A stretch of 64,000 bases of DNA from Pacificoceanicola sp048553275 (GTDB lineage Bacteria > Pseudomonadota > Alphaproteobacteria > Rhodobacterales > Rhodobacteraceae), in the NCBI RefSeq assembly GCF_048553275.1, contig NZ_JBLZMW010000011.1, positions 108,201 through 172,200 of the forward strand. The letters are read 5' to 3'. Position 1 is the first letter of the stretch. Each line of letters starts with the position of its first letter. The translations under genes and the position numbers were made by a program. The notes beneath the pieces are model-generated. The model worked only from the letters and a program-made list of their open reading frames with translations. It was not told the DNA's origin and made no database searches. Positions 1-8,685 of this stretch are shown here, piece after piece.

Positions 1-2601
1 ACCGGTTCCGAAACCGCTTCGTGGTATCGCATCAAGACGGTATTGCCGTATTTCGTCACGGCCGCACTTTTTGCGGCGGGAACCTGGGCGCTGTATCATC
101 TTCTCGCACCGGTCGACCTGCGGGCCGTCATGACCGAGGTGCGCGCCACGCCCATGCACGTCATCGCGCTGGCGCTGCTGACCACCGCCGCAAGCTATGC
201 GACGCTGATTGGATATGATTGGTCCGCTTTGCGCTATATCGACAAGCGGCTGCCGCCTTCGGTGACGGCGCTCGGTGCCTTTCTTGGCTATGCATTTGGC
301 AATACCATCGGCGCCGGGCCGATCACCGGCGGGGCGGTACGCTATCGGATCTACTCGGCGCTTGGCCTGTCGGCCTATGACATTGCCGCCATCGCCGCAT
401 TCGGTGCGATGGCCTTCGGCTTCGGGGCCACAATCATCGGTTTCGGCGCGCTGGCCTACCATCCGAATGCCCTTGGCCACATGATCCCGATGGCGCCAGA
501 GACCATACGCTGGGTGTCTTTGGCCATCGTCGCCGCCTCCACCGCGATCCTGTTCGCGATCGCGGCCCGGCAATCGGAAGTGACGATCCGCGGCATCACC
601 CTTCGGCCGCCATCTCCGGGGATCATGGCGGGGCAGTTTATCTTTACCGGTGTGGATCTCATGCTGGCCGCGATCACGCTCTACCTGCTGTTGCCGCCGG
701 TGGATCTTGGCTTTGCCACGTTTCTTGCGGTCTTTGCCGCGGCTGTCATGGCCGGGGTCATCAGCCATGTGCCCGGCGGTGTCGGCGTGTTCGAGACCGT
801 CATCATTGCCGCTTTGCCGCCTTCCGTCTCGGTCGAGCAGGCCGCGACCGGGTTGCTGCTCTTTCGCCTCATCTACTATCTTGTGCCGTTCTGCGTTGCG
901 CTGGTGATCCTCGCCCTGACGGAGTTGCGGCTGGCGTCCGGTCGCGCCGTGCATCCGGCGCTGCAAGGTGTCTTTCGCTCGATCAGTGCGCTTGTTCCGC
1001 TTGCGATGGCTGCCATGATCTTTGCGTCGGGCGTGATCATGATGATCTCCAGCCTGATCCCGGCCACATCGGACTTCGCCGAGGATCTTGAGATGCTTTT
1101 GCCAACGGCGCTCATCGAAGGCGGCGCCTTGCTGACCAGTGCCATCGGTGCGTCGATGCTGGTTATCGCGCATGGATTGCTGCGCCGGGTGCAGGGGGCG
1201 TGGTGGCTGGCGGTGCTGGCGCTTTCGGGGGGCATAGCGGCGAGCCTTGCCAACGGTCTCGATTACGACCGCGCCCTTATGCTGGCTGCGGCGTTATTGA
1301 TCCTTCTGCCCACCCGGCGGGAGTTTTTTCGCACCACGCGCCTGACCCGCGATGTGCTCAGCCTGCGCTGGTCCTTGATGATGATCAGCCTGGTGGTTGC
1401 CCTGCTGGCGGTGTTGTTCTTTGCCCATAAGGCCACGCCCTATGCCCATGATCTGTGGTGGCAGTTCGCCTCGGATCAGAGCGCCCCGCGCGCGTTGCGG
1501 GCGGCGCTGATCGGGGGAATTGTGCTGACGGTTGCCTTGCTGGTCTTTGCTCTGCGCCCTGGCAGTCTGCGCCACGCTCTGGCCACACCCGAAGAGCTGC
1601 AGCGCGCCCGCGCCCTCGTCATGGCCCAGCCGGACCCGGAGGCGCATATCGCGCTGACGGGGGATAAATGCCTGATGTTCTCGGATAGCGGGCGCACCGC
1701 GTTGATGTACCGGATTCATGGGCGCAGCTGGATTGCGCTGCACGAGCCGTTCGGCGATCCGTCCGAAGTCCGGCAATTGGCCTGGGCCTTTCACGATGCG
1801 GCCTATTCTGCCAATGCCCGGCCGATCTTCTATTCGGTGTCAACCGGGCATGTTCCGCTCTGCATCGACATGGGGTTGGCGCTGATCAAGATGGGCGAGG
1901 AGGCCGTGGTCCCGCTCGGGGACTTCAGCCTTGAAGGCCCGCGCCGAAAGCGCCTGCGCACGGCGCACAACCGCGCGATGCGCGATGGTCTGCGCTTCGA
2001 GGTGATTCAGCCGCCCATCGCGGCTGACCTCCTGGAGGAGCTGCGCGGCATTTCTGATGCCTGGTTGACCTCGAAATCCGGCGGGGAGAAGGGCTTCTCG
2101 GTGGGCCGGTTCGATCCGGAGGTGCTCTGCCAATCGCCCATCGCGCTTGTGCGCCTGAACGACAGGATTGTCGCCTTTGCCTCGCTTTGGGTGACGGATC
2201 AGAAGGTGGCGGCGTCGCTTGATCTGATGCGTTATGTGGATGATGCTCCGCCAGGCCTGATGGAGTTTCTCTTTACCGAGCTGCTCTTGCATTTTGCGGC
2301 GGAGGGATTCGGCGAGTTTTCCCTTGGCAACGCGCCGCTTTCCGGCCTGGAGGCCCGGCGCGGTGCGCGGCTGACAGCGCGCATGGGAGCCTTCGTGTAC
2401 AAACACGGTCGGCAGTTCTACAATTTCGAGGGCCTGCGCGGTTTCAAGGAGAAGTTCGATCCCGAATGGCGCCCGATCTACGTCGCGCTGCCGCCGCGCG
2501 CCAATATTCTTGCGGTCGCAACGGCCATCGTGACCCTCATCGGCGGCGGCGCACGGTCCACGGTTTCGTCACCAAAGAAACCATCGGTTCCCGCGCATTA
2601 A
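1..2601 (+). CDS. mprF: Phosphatidylglycerol lysyltransferase/flippase MprF, 5' end cut by window edge
   Basis: The frame is open to base 1 with no stop, so the true start lies to the left; the TTG at 43 is probably internal. The visible ~866 residues have a long N-terminal half of about twelve or more hydrophobic segments, as in the MprF flippase domain. A soluble C-terminal domain (about the last 300 residues) has features of the DUF2156/GNAT-like synthase fold, including a basic RRKRLRTAHNRA stretch. Family role: it moves lysine (or alanine) from aminoacyl-tRNA to phosphatidylglycerol and flips the product outward, lowering the negative charge of the inner membrane and giving resistance to cationic peptides. 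Amino-acid specificity cannot be told from sequence. The gene stands alone before a 184-bp gap. Confidence 0.85.
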   Translation, partial: TGSETASWYRIKTVLPYFVTAALFAAGTWALYHLLAPVDLRAVMTEVRATPMHVIALALLTTAASYATLIGYDWSALRYIDKRLPPSVTALGAFLGYAFGNTIGAGPITGGAVRYRIYSALGLSAYDIAAIAAFGAMAFGFGATIIGFGALAYHPNALGHMIPMAPETIRWVSLAIVAASTAILFAIAARQSEVTIRGITLRPPSPGIMAGQFIFTGVDLMLAAITLYLLLPPVDLGFATFLAVFAAAVMAGVISHVPGGVGVFETVIIAALPPSVSVEQAATGLLLFRLIYYLVPFCVALVILALTELRLASGRAVHPALQGVFRSISALVPLAMAAMIFASGVIMMISSLIPATSDFAEDLEMLLPTALIEGGALLTSAIGASMLVIAHGLLRRVQGAWWLAVLALSGGIAASLANGLDYDRALMLAAALLILLPTRREFFRTTRLTRDVLSLRWSLMMISLVVALLAVLFFAHKATPYAHDLWWQFASDQSAPRALRAALIGGIVLTVALLVFALRPGSLRHALATPEELQRARALVMAQPDPEAHIALTGDKCLMFSDSGRTALMYRIHGRSWIALHEPFGDPSEVRQLAWAFHDAAYSANARPIFYSVSTGHVPLCIDMGLALIKMGEEAVVPLGDFSLEGPRRKRLRTAHNRAMRDGLRFEVIQPPIAADLLEELRGISDAWLTSKSGGEKGFSVGRFDPEVLCQSPIALVRLNDRIVAFASLWVTDQKVAASLDLMRYVDDAPPGLMEFLFTELLLHFAAEGFGEFSLGNAPLSGLEARRGARLTARMGAFVYKHGRQFYNFEGLRGFKEKFDPEWRPIYVALPPRANILAVATAIVTLIGGGARSTVSSPKKPSVPAH

Positions 2602-2785
2602 GCCGGTTATCCCGGGTCCGCAGCGCCGCGCCTTGCGCGGGCGATGCACGGTCCGGCACGCAGAGCGATCCGCGTGCGACAGCGGCAAAGCATGAAATTG
2701 CCCCTTTTTAGTGTTCGACGATTTGTCGTTTCAATCTACGTTTGATCCAACAGTCCAGAAAACTTGAGCAAGGAAGCGGAAACGC

Positions 2786-3244
2786 ATGGCCACGTTTGAA
2801 CTAAACGGTAAAGAGGTAACGGTCGATGTCCCCGAGGACACGCCGCTGCTTTGGGTCCTTCGGGACGAACTTCAGATGACAGGGACGAAATTCGGGTGCG
2901 GGGTCGCGCAATGCGGGGCCTGTACCGTGATGCTGAACGGCATGACCCGCCGCTCCTGCGTCACGCCGATCTCAATGGTTGACGGTAGTTTCGTCACCAC
3001 CATCGAAGGCGTCGACGGACCGGAAGCAGAGGCGGTTCAGGGCGCATGGGCGTCGCTGGACGTGCCGCAATGCGGCTGGTGCCAGTCAGGACAGGTGATG
3101 AGCGCCACGGCGCTGCTGCGAGAAATCCCCAAGCCGACCGACGAGGATATCGACAACGCGATGGCGGGCAACGTCTGCCGCTGTGCCACCTATGTGCGGA
3201 TCCGCAAGGCGATCCATGATGCTGCCGATACGCTGGAGGGCTGA
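2786..3244 (+). CDS. 2Fe-2S subunit of a xanthine dehydrogenase-family molybdoenzyme (IorA-like)
   Basis: This 152-residue protein has the two-cluster layout of small iron-sulfur subunits. A plant-type ferredoxin domain carries C38, C43, C46 and C58, and an alpha-helical 2Fe-2S domain carries C96, C99, C131 and C133 (GWCQSGQ and CRCATY motifs). All eight cluster ligands are present. It passes electrons from the molybdenum cofactor subunit to an acceptor. The start is preceded by a purine-rich AAGGAAG sequence, and only 3 bp separate it from the large subunit gene, so the two are cotranscribed. The pair resembles isoquinoline 1-oxidoreductase and related aldehyde oxidases; the actual substrate is unknown. 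Confidence 0.9.
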   Translation: MATFELNGKEVTVDVPEDTPLLWVLRDELQMTGTKFGCGVAQCGACTVMLNGMTRRSCVTPISMVDGSFVTTIEGVDGPEAEAVQGAWASLDVPQCGWCQSGQVMSATALLREIPKPTDEDIDNAMAGNVCRCATYVRIRKAIHDAADTLEG

Positions 3245-3247
3245 CCC

Positions 3248-5410
3248 ATGACAAAGATGAACCGCAGGGGGTTTCTTGCCTCTTCCGCCGGTCTGGTAAT
3301 CGGCATGACACTGCCCATCGCCGCCCGTGCCCAGTCCGGCGCGGCGCTGGCGCTGGCCAGCGGCGCAACCGATGAGGCCACGTTCGCACCCAACGCCTTT
3401 GTGCGGGTGGCACCGGATGACACCATCACCGTCATGATCAAGCACATTGAGTTCGGACAGGGGCCCAACACCGGGCTGTCCACGCTCGTCGCGGAAGAAA
3501 TGGACGCCGCCTGGTCACAGATGCGCGCCGAGAGCGCGCCGGCGAACAATGAACTGTACAAGAACCTCGCGTTCGGGATGCAGGGAACCGGCGGGTCCAC
3601 CGCCATGGCCAACAGCTATATGCAGATGCGCAAGGCGGGCGCCGCCGCGCGGGCCATGCTGGTTGCTGCCGCTGCCGAGGAATGGGGCGTTCCCGCCGAA
3701 GAGATCACCGTCTCGCAAGGTGTCATCGCGCACGGTGACAAGACCTCCAGTTTCGGTGCGCTGGCCGAAAAAGCCGCGCAACAGACCCCGCCGGACGATC
3801 CGGCTGTGAAAACCCCGGATCAGTTCGTGCTGATCGGGAAGGACCGACCGAAGCTTGACACTGTGGCCAAATCCAATGGCACGGCGACTTTCACGATGGA
3901 TGTCTACCGTGACGGGATGCAGACCGTTGTCGTCGCCCACCCGCCGAAATTCGGTGCGACAGTCGCCTCGTTCGACGATGCCGCCGCGCTTGAGGTTCCG
4001 GGCGTCAGCGCCGTGCGGCAGATCCCGCAGGGCGTGGCGGTCTATGCCGCGTCGACCTACGCGGCAATCAAGGGGCGCAACGCGCTCAGCATCGAATGGG
4101 ATGAAAGCGCGGCGGAGACCCGCACGAGCGATGAAATCTACACGGCCTTTTCCGAGGCTGCAGCACAGGGCGGCAAGGATGCCGAAGTGATCGGCGACGG
4201 CGCGGCAGCCATCGACGGCGCGGCCCGCGTGATCGAAGCGGAGTTCCGCTTTCCCTATCTTGCCCACGCCCCGATGGAGCCGCTCGATGGTGTGCTCGAA
4301 CTGAGCGAAGAGGGTGCCGAGGTCTGGATGGGCTCGCAGTTTCCCGGGCTCGATTTGCCAACGGTGGCGGGTACGCTCGGGCTGGACCCGTCCAAGGTCT
4401 CGATCAATGTCATGCTGGCCGGGGGCAGTTTTGGCCGCCGCGCGCAGGACACGGCGCATTTCGCCTCGGAGCTGGCCGCTGTTGCCAAGGCGGGCGGACC
4501 CGGCGCCTACAAACTGGTCTGGACGCGCGAAGATGATCTGCACGGTGGATACTACCGCCCGCTCACCGTGCACAAATTCCGCGCAGGCCTTGCCGAAGAC
4601 GGCAGCCTGACCGGCTGGGAAAACATCGTTGCCAACCAGTCCATCATGGCCGGTGGGCCGATGGCGCAGATGATGCAGGACGGCATGGATCCCACGGCCT
4701 ATGAAGGTTCGACCAGGATGCCGTATGATTTCGCAAATGCACGCATCGGCTGGGCCGCGATGGAAAGCCCGGTTTCGGTGCTGTGGTGGCGCTCGGTGGG
4801 GCACTCTCACACCGGCTATGCCACAGAGGTCTTTCTCGACATGGTGCTGGAGGCGCAGGGAAAGGACCCGGTGCAGGGGCGGCTGGACCTGCTGAAGGCA
4901 GACAAGCCGCGCGACCGCGCCGTGCTTGAAAAGGTTGCCGAGATGGCGGGCTGGGACGGCACGTCGGTCAAGGGGGGCAAGGCGTACGGCGTGGCACTGC
5001 ATGAAAGCTTCGAGACCTACGTGGCGCAAATCGCCGAGGTGTCGGATGAGGGCGGCATGCCCAAGGTGCACCGCGTCTGGTGCGCGGTGGATTGCGGCGT
5101 TGCCGTGAACCCCAACGTGATCCGCGCCCAGATGGAGGGTGGTATTGGCTATGGCCTTGGCTCTGTGCTTTTCGATGAGATCACCCTCGGCGAGGGCGGC
5201 ACGGTGGAGCAGTCGAACTTCGACACCTACCGCATGCTCCGCATCGACGAGATGCCGGAGGTGATGGTGGAAATCATCCAGTCCGACGCCGATCCAACAG
5301 GGGTGGGCGAGCCAGGTCTGCCCCCTGTCGGCCCCGCCGTTGCCAATGCATGGCGCGCCCTGACCGGCAAGACCGTGACCACCCTGCCATTTGCCAAAGC
5401 CGGAGCCTGA
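3248..5410 (+). CDS. Tat-exported molybdopterin subunit of aldehyde/isoquinoline oxidoreductase family (IorB-like)
   Basis: This 720-residue protein begins with a twin-arginine signal (MNRRGFLASS followed by a hydrophobic stretch ending AARAQS), so the cofactor-loaded enzyme should be exported to the periplasm. Glycine-rich cofactor-binding segments occur through the protein. A GVGEPGLPP motif near residue 690 contains the conserved glutamate that acts as catalytic base in this family. It hydroxylates an N-heterocycle or oxidises an aldehyde using water-derived oxygen. It sits 3 bp after the 2Fe-2S subunit and 3 bp before a c-type cytochrome that is the likely electron acceptor. Substrate not predictable from sequence. 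Confidence 0.9.
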   Translation: MTKMNRRGFLASSAGLVIGMTLPIAARAQSGAALALASGATDEATFAPNAFVRVAPDDTITVMIKHIEFGQGPNTGLSTLVAEEMDAAWSQMRAESAPANNELYKNLAFGMQGTGGSTAMANSYMQMRKAGAAARAMLVAAAAEEWGVPAEEITVSQGVIAHGDKTSSFGALAEKAAQQTPPDDPAVKTPDQFVLIGKDRPKLDTVAKSNGTATFTMDVYRDGMQTVVVAHPPKFGATVASFDDAAALEVPGVSAVRQIPQGVAVYAASTYAAIKGRNALSIEWDESAAETRTSDEIYTAFSEAAAQGGKDAEVIGDGAAAIDGAARVIEAEFRFPYLAHAPMEPLDGVLELSEEGAEVWMGSQFPGLDLPTVAGTLGLDPSKVSINVMLAGGSFGRRAQDTAHFASELAAVAKAGGPGAYKLVWTREDDLHGGYYRPLTVHKFRAGLAEDGSLTGWENIVANQSIMAGGPMAQMMQDGMDPTAYEGSTRMPYDFANARIGWAAMESPVSVLWWRSVGHSHTGYATEVFLDMVLEAQGKDPVQGRLDLLKADKPRDRAVLEKVAEMAGWDGTSVKGGKAYGVALHESFETYVAQIAEVSDEGGMPKVHRVWCAVDCGVAVNPNVIRAQMEGGIGYGLGSVLFDEITLGEGGTVEQSNFDTYRMLRIDEMPEVMVEIIQSDADPTGVGEPGLPPVGPAVANAWRALTGKTVTTLPFAKAGA

Positions 5411-5413
5411 ACC

Positions 5414-6010
5414 ATGAAGACCTATCTGATTGCGGCGCTGCTCTGCGCCGCCCCGGCCTATGCAGACACCGTCAACGGCCTGCGCACACCGGACGAATTC
5501 GCCACCATCGAGAACGAGGCAGAGCGCTCTTCCGCGCTCTTCGGTGAGATGATGGCCGTGATCGAGCATCCGCGTTGCATGAACTGTCACCCGGTGGACA
5601 ACACCCCGCGGCAGGGTATGGAGATGGCCGTGCATCAGCCGCCAGTTGTCCGCGGCGTGGCGGATTTCGGCGCGCCGGGCATGCGGTGCAGCACTTGCCA
5701 TGGCACGGAGAACATGGCCTTCGAGACCGGCGAAGGCTCGATTCCGGGGCATGAGCCGTGGCGGCTCGCACCGATCAGCATGGGCTGGATCGGAAAAAGC
5801 GCGGCAGAGATCTGTGCCCAGCTCAAGGACCCCGAGCGCAACGGGGATCGGACACTGGCGGAGCTGCATGAACACAACGCAGAAGACGGGCTTGTCGGCT
5901 GGGGCTGGAAGCCGGGTGAGGGGCGTGAACCGGCACCGGGGACGCAGGAGATCTTCGGTGAGCTCACTCAGGCCTGGATCGACACAGGCGCCGCCTGCCC
6001 GAACAGCTAA
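5414..6010 (+). CDS. Periplasmic dihaem c-type cytochrome, electron acceptor of the molybdoenzyme
   Basis: The protein has 198 residues with a Sec signal peptide (cleavage near APAYA-DT). It has two CxxCH haem motifs, CMNCH (C55, C58, H59) and CSTCH (C92, C95, H96). It is the third gene of the iorAB-like operon, starting 3 bp after the large subunit, which fits a role in carrying electrons from the 2Fe-2S subunit to the respiratory chain. Homologues are sometimes named isoquinoline 1-oxidoreductase subunit. The second half (residues 110-198) has no further haem motif and no recognised domain. Confidence 0.8.
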   Translation: MKTYLIAALLCAAPAYADTVNGLRTPDEFATIENEAERSSALFGEMMAVIEHPRCMNCHPVDNTPRQGMEMAVHQPPVVRGVADFGAPGMRCSTCHGTENMAFETGEGSIPGHEPWRLAPISMGWIGKSAAEICAQLKDPERNGDRTLAELHEHNAEDGLVGWGWKPGEGREPAPGTQEIFGELTQAWIDTGAACPNS

Positions 6011-6033
6011 GTCCGGGAAGCCCGCTTCGTCAC

Positions 6034-6061
6034 AAAGGCGACCGCGTGTGGTCGCCTTTTT
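6034..6061 (+). terminator. Rho-independent terminator of the molybdoenzyme operon
   Basis: A perfect 10-bp stem AAAGGCGACC / GGTCGCCTTT with a 6-nt loop (gcgtgt) runs directly into a T-run, 24 bp after the cytochrome stop codon. This is a textbook intrinsic terminator for the plus strand. Confidence 0.9.
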
Positions 6062-6269
6062 CGTGCTCTTCGGGGCATCTGCGGCGCAGAGGTCGAAGGC
6101 CGTACTTCTTTGAGACAAGCCGCCGGTTTCTCTTACTCTTCCCAGTCGGTCGTGCCCGGAACAATTGCCCCGAACTCCAAGCACTGCTCACTCGAACCAG
6201 ACATTGGACACAGGGCGCACGATGGTCTGCTTCGCGGACGAAGCTGCCATCCCATTGACCGATTGAATG

Positions 6270-6824
6270 TCAGTGATGAGCGCCTGCGAGGTTTGAGGTG
6301 TCGAGAACGCGCAGTTGGCCCTCGAAATCGCTCTTCCCGATTGGCATGCCGCGCGTGCGAAGGATGTCGTAGGCGGTCACCGCGTGGAAGTAGAAGTTGG
6401 GCAGCAGGAATGACAGCAGGTACGTTTCAGAGGTAAACGCCGACGTCTGGGGATTTGTGTGTATTTGCATGTCCAGGTGCTTTCCGGACCATGCGTTGAC
6501 CTCGTCGGGTTTGAACTCCAACAACGCGGCCTCCGTTTTTGAGAGTCTGCTGCGCAGCTCGCCGAATGGGATCGCTCCGACAAGTTCAGGTGGGTTGAAG
6601 GCACCATGCCTGAGAGCGTCCAGTCCCCAGACGGAATAGTTGTCGACGCATTCAATCTGAAACCAGAACGGTGCCATGTCCGACACCAGACGTGCTTCCA
6701 CGAAATCATCAGGGTCGATTCCGGTCTCGGAGCAATGGACGACTACCTTGTCGAGGCACGCCCCGATTGAACGTACCGTTTGCAAGTAGGTCGGAACACT
6801 CAGATCGAAGAGGGACGTTGTCAT
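6270..6824 (-). CDS. DUF1993 family protein
   Basis: The 184-residue protein resembles the DUF1993 family, which has a four-helix DinB-like fold. It starts with the typical SLFDLSVPTYLQTV segment and has a helix-rich body ending in an FYFHAVTAYDILR region with histidines of the kind that bind metal in DinB-like proteins. Molecular function is unknown. It stands alone, between the molybdoenzyme operon and the hpa operon, and no signal peptide is visible. Confidence 0.75.
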   Translation of the reverse strand: MTTSLFDLSVPTYLQTVRSIGACLDKVVVHCSETGIDPDDFVEARLVSDMAPFWFQIECVDNYSVWGLDALRHGAFNPPELVGAIPFGELRSRLSKTEAALLEFKPDEVNAWSGKHLDMQIHTNPQTSAFTSETYLLSFLLPNFYFHAVTAYDILRTRGMPIGKSDFEGQLRVLDTSNLAGAHH

Positions 6825-7033
6825 GATCTAGTTATGATCTTGCGACGGCCCCTAGGCAATCCCCGAAGCGGTCGTCAGGACGTGCTGCAGCATCCGTCAC
6901 TGAGGGCTCCAAGCCGACTTTCGCTGTGCAGGTCGCGGTGGCTTCCCTTGCCTCAGGCGTATGGAAAACAGTCTGAGCTCAGTGATGGAAGGCACAGGTC
7001 GGTTCTGTCTGATATCCGAGGGTGAAACTCGCG

Positions 7034-7834
7034 TTATTCAAACGAGAGATCGACCGCGCCGAATGCGCCAAAATCCGCGTGGATCACGCTGCCGGACGGG
7101 CATTCGACGGGTCTGATAAAGCTGCCGGAGAGGATGATCTGGCCCGGTTCGATTCTTTGGCCGTAGTGCGCCATGCGCCGGGCGAGCCAGACGACGCTTT
7201 CGACCGGATCGTTCAGCACGCCCGCACCAAGGCCGGTTTCCTCCACCGCGTCATTGCGGGTTGTGATCGCGCCGACCCAGCGCAGGTCAAACGCATCGAC
7301 CGCGTGTTTCTGCCGGCCCAGCACAATGCCGGCGTTGGCCGCATTGTCGCTGATCGTATCGAACACGGTGCGCGTTTTGCCGGTCTGCGGATCTTTGCGC
7401 ACAATCCGCGTGTCGAGGATTTCCAGCGCGGGCGCGACATAGTCCGTTGAGGCCAGAACGTCGGCGCGGGTGACAGCGGCCCCGCCAAGGGCGGATTTCA
7501 TCACAAAGGCGATCTCGGCTTCGATCCGGGGCTGGATGAACCGGCCAGCGGGCACAGCCGCGCCGGTCCCGAAGGCCATATCATCAAACAGAATGCCGCT
7601 GTCGGGAATGTCGATATCGAGCGCGTATTGCATCGCCTTCGACGTCAGGCCGATTTTCCAGCCGATGACCGTGCGGCCCTGCGCCAGCTTCGCGCGTGAG
7701 AGCGCGTTTTGCACGGCATAGGCATCGTCCATGGTCATGTCCGGGTGCCGATGGGTGAGCAAGCCGATCTGCTGCCCGGTGGCCTCGGCATGGAGCAGGT
7801 CTGCGGCGGCGCGAAAGTGGTCTTCGGGGGTCAT
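7034..7834 (-). CDS. hpaH: 2-oxo-hept-4-ene-1,7-dioate hydratase
   Basis: The 266-residue protein starting at MTPEDHF belongs to the FAH-fold hydratase family (HpaH/MhpD type). It contains the metal-binding pattern PRIEAEIAFVM and the GWKIGLTSKAMQ segment. It adds water to 2-oxohept-4-ene-dioate in the homoprotocatechuate meta-cleavage route, giving the substrate of the HpaI aldolase. It is the last gene of the minus-strand hpa operon, and its ATG overlaps the stop of the upstream FAH-family gene (ATGA at 7831-7834). A longer in-frame extension exists upstream, but the overlap and family alignment favour this start. Confidence 0.88.
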   Translation of the reverse strand: MTPEDHFRAAADLLHAEATGQQIGLLTHRHPDMTMDDAYAVQNALSRAKLAQGRTVIGWKIGLTSKAMQYALDIDIPDSGILFDDMAFGTGAAVPAGRFIQPRIEAEIAFVMKSALGGAAVTRADVLASTDYVAPALEILDTRIVRKDPQTGKTRTVFDTISDNAANAGIVLGRQKHAVDAFDLRWVGAITTRNDAVEETGLGAGVLNDPVESVVWLARRMAHYGQRIEPGQIILSGSFIRPVECPSGSVIHADFGAFGAVDLSFE

Positions 7835-8685
7835 ATGGCTTCGTCCTCGACCGTGTTGCGCAGGGTGCCGATGCCGGACACATCGACTTCGACCACATCG
7901 CCGGGCTTGAGGTAGTGCGGCGGGTCCAGCCGTGCACCCGATCCGGTCGGCGTGCCGGTGACGATGATGTCGCCGGGCAACAGCGTCATGAAGGTCGAGA
8001 TGTATTCGATCTGCCGCCGGATCGGGTGCAGCATCCGCGATACCAGATCGTCCTGCCGGATGTCGCCATTGACCCGGGTGACAATGCGCGCCTCGTCCAG
8101 CTGCGCCGCGTCGGTGAAGGGCACAAGCCAGGGGCCAAGCGCGCCGGAGTTGTCCCAGTTCTTGCCTTGGGTTACGTTGAACTTGGCGTGGCGCACCCAA
8201 TCGCGGATCGTGCCTTCGTTGCAAAGGGTTAGGGCGGCGATGTGGTCATAGGCGTCGGCCTGGGCGATGCGGCGCCCGGTCTTGCCGATGACAATCGCCA
8301 ACTCGCCTTCGTAATCGAGCGTGTGGCTTTCCGGCGGGCGGATCAGCGGGCGATCGTGCCCGGTAAAACCGCTGGCAAATCGCGGAAACAGCGACATGTA
8401 TTTTGGCAGGTCGCTGCCGTCCTTGTATTCGGCGTTGCGGTCGGGAAAGTTCACGCCGACACACAGGATACGGCGCGCCGTCGGCAGGACCATCTCGTAT
8501 TGTACGCTCTCGTGGGTCACGGCTTTGCCCCGGGCCGCCTCGCCAAGCGCTGCAAGTCCGCCGGCCTGAACCGCATCAAAGAGCGTCGGCCACTGCGGGA
8601 AGATGTCGTTGAGGGCGATCAGCCCGCCGTCGGTGACGGCGCCGTAACAGGTCTCTCCTCCAGCGGTGTAGGTGGCGAAAGTCAT
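7831..8685 (-). CDS. hpaG: FAH-family isomerase/decarboxylase of the homoprotocatechuate pathway (HpaG-like)
   Basis: This 284-residue fumarylacetoacetate-hydrolase-family protein starts at MTFATYTAGGE. Metal ligands are visible in the DYEGELAIVIGK segment, and the C-terminal GDIIVTGTPTGSG motif is conserved. In the hpa context it should decarboxylate 5-oxopent-3-ene-1,2,5-tricarboxylate and/or isomerise 2-hydroxyhepta-2,4-diene-1,7-dioate. The enterobacterial HpaG/HpcE is a two-domain protein of about 430 residues, so this is a single-domain version and the second step may need another copy or homodimer chemistry. It overlaps the decarboxylase stop by ATGA at 8682-8685. Confidence 0.8.
   Translation of the reverse strand: MTFATYTAGGETCYGAVTDGGLIALNDIFPQWPTLFDAVQAGGLAALGEAARGKAVTHESVQYEMVLPTARRILCVGVNFPDRNAEYKDGSDLPKYMSLFPRFASGFTGHDRPLIRPPESHTLDYEGELAIVIGKTGRRIAQADAYDHIAALTLCNEGTIRDWVRHAKFNVTQGKNWDNSGALGPWLVPFTDAAQLDEARIVTRVNGDIRQDDLVSRMLHPIRRQIEYISTFMTLLPGDIIVTGTPTGSGARLDPPHYLKPGDVVEVDVSGIGTLRNTVEDEAI

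Noticed and set aside
3515..6184. Long open frame on the minus strand (889 codons) opposite the molybdoenzyme genes
   Set aside because: It lies antisense to three clear genes with conserved motifs and has no recognisable domain; long antisense frames are expected at this GC content.
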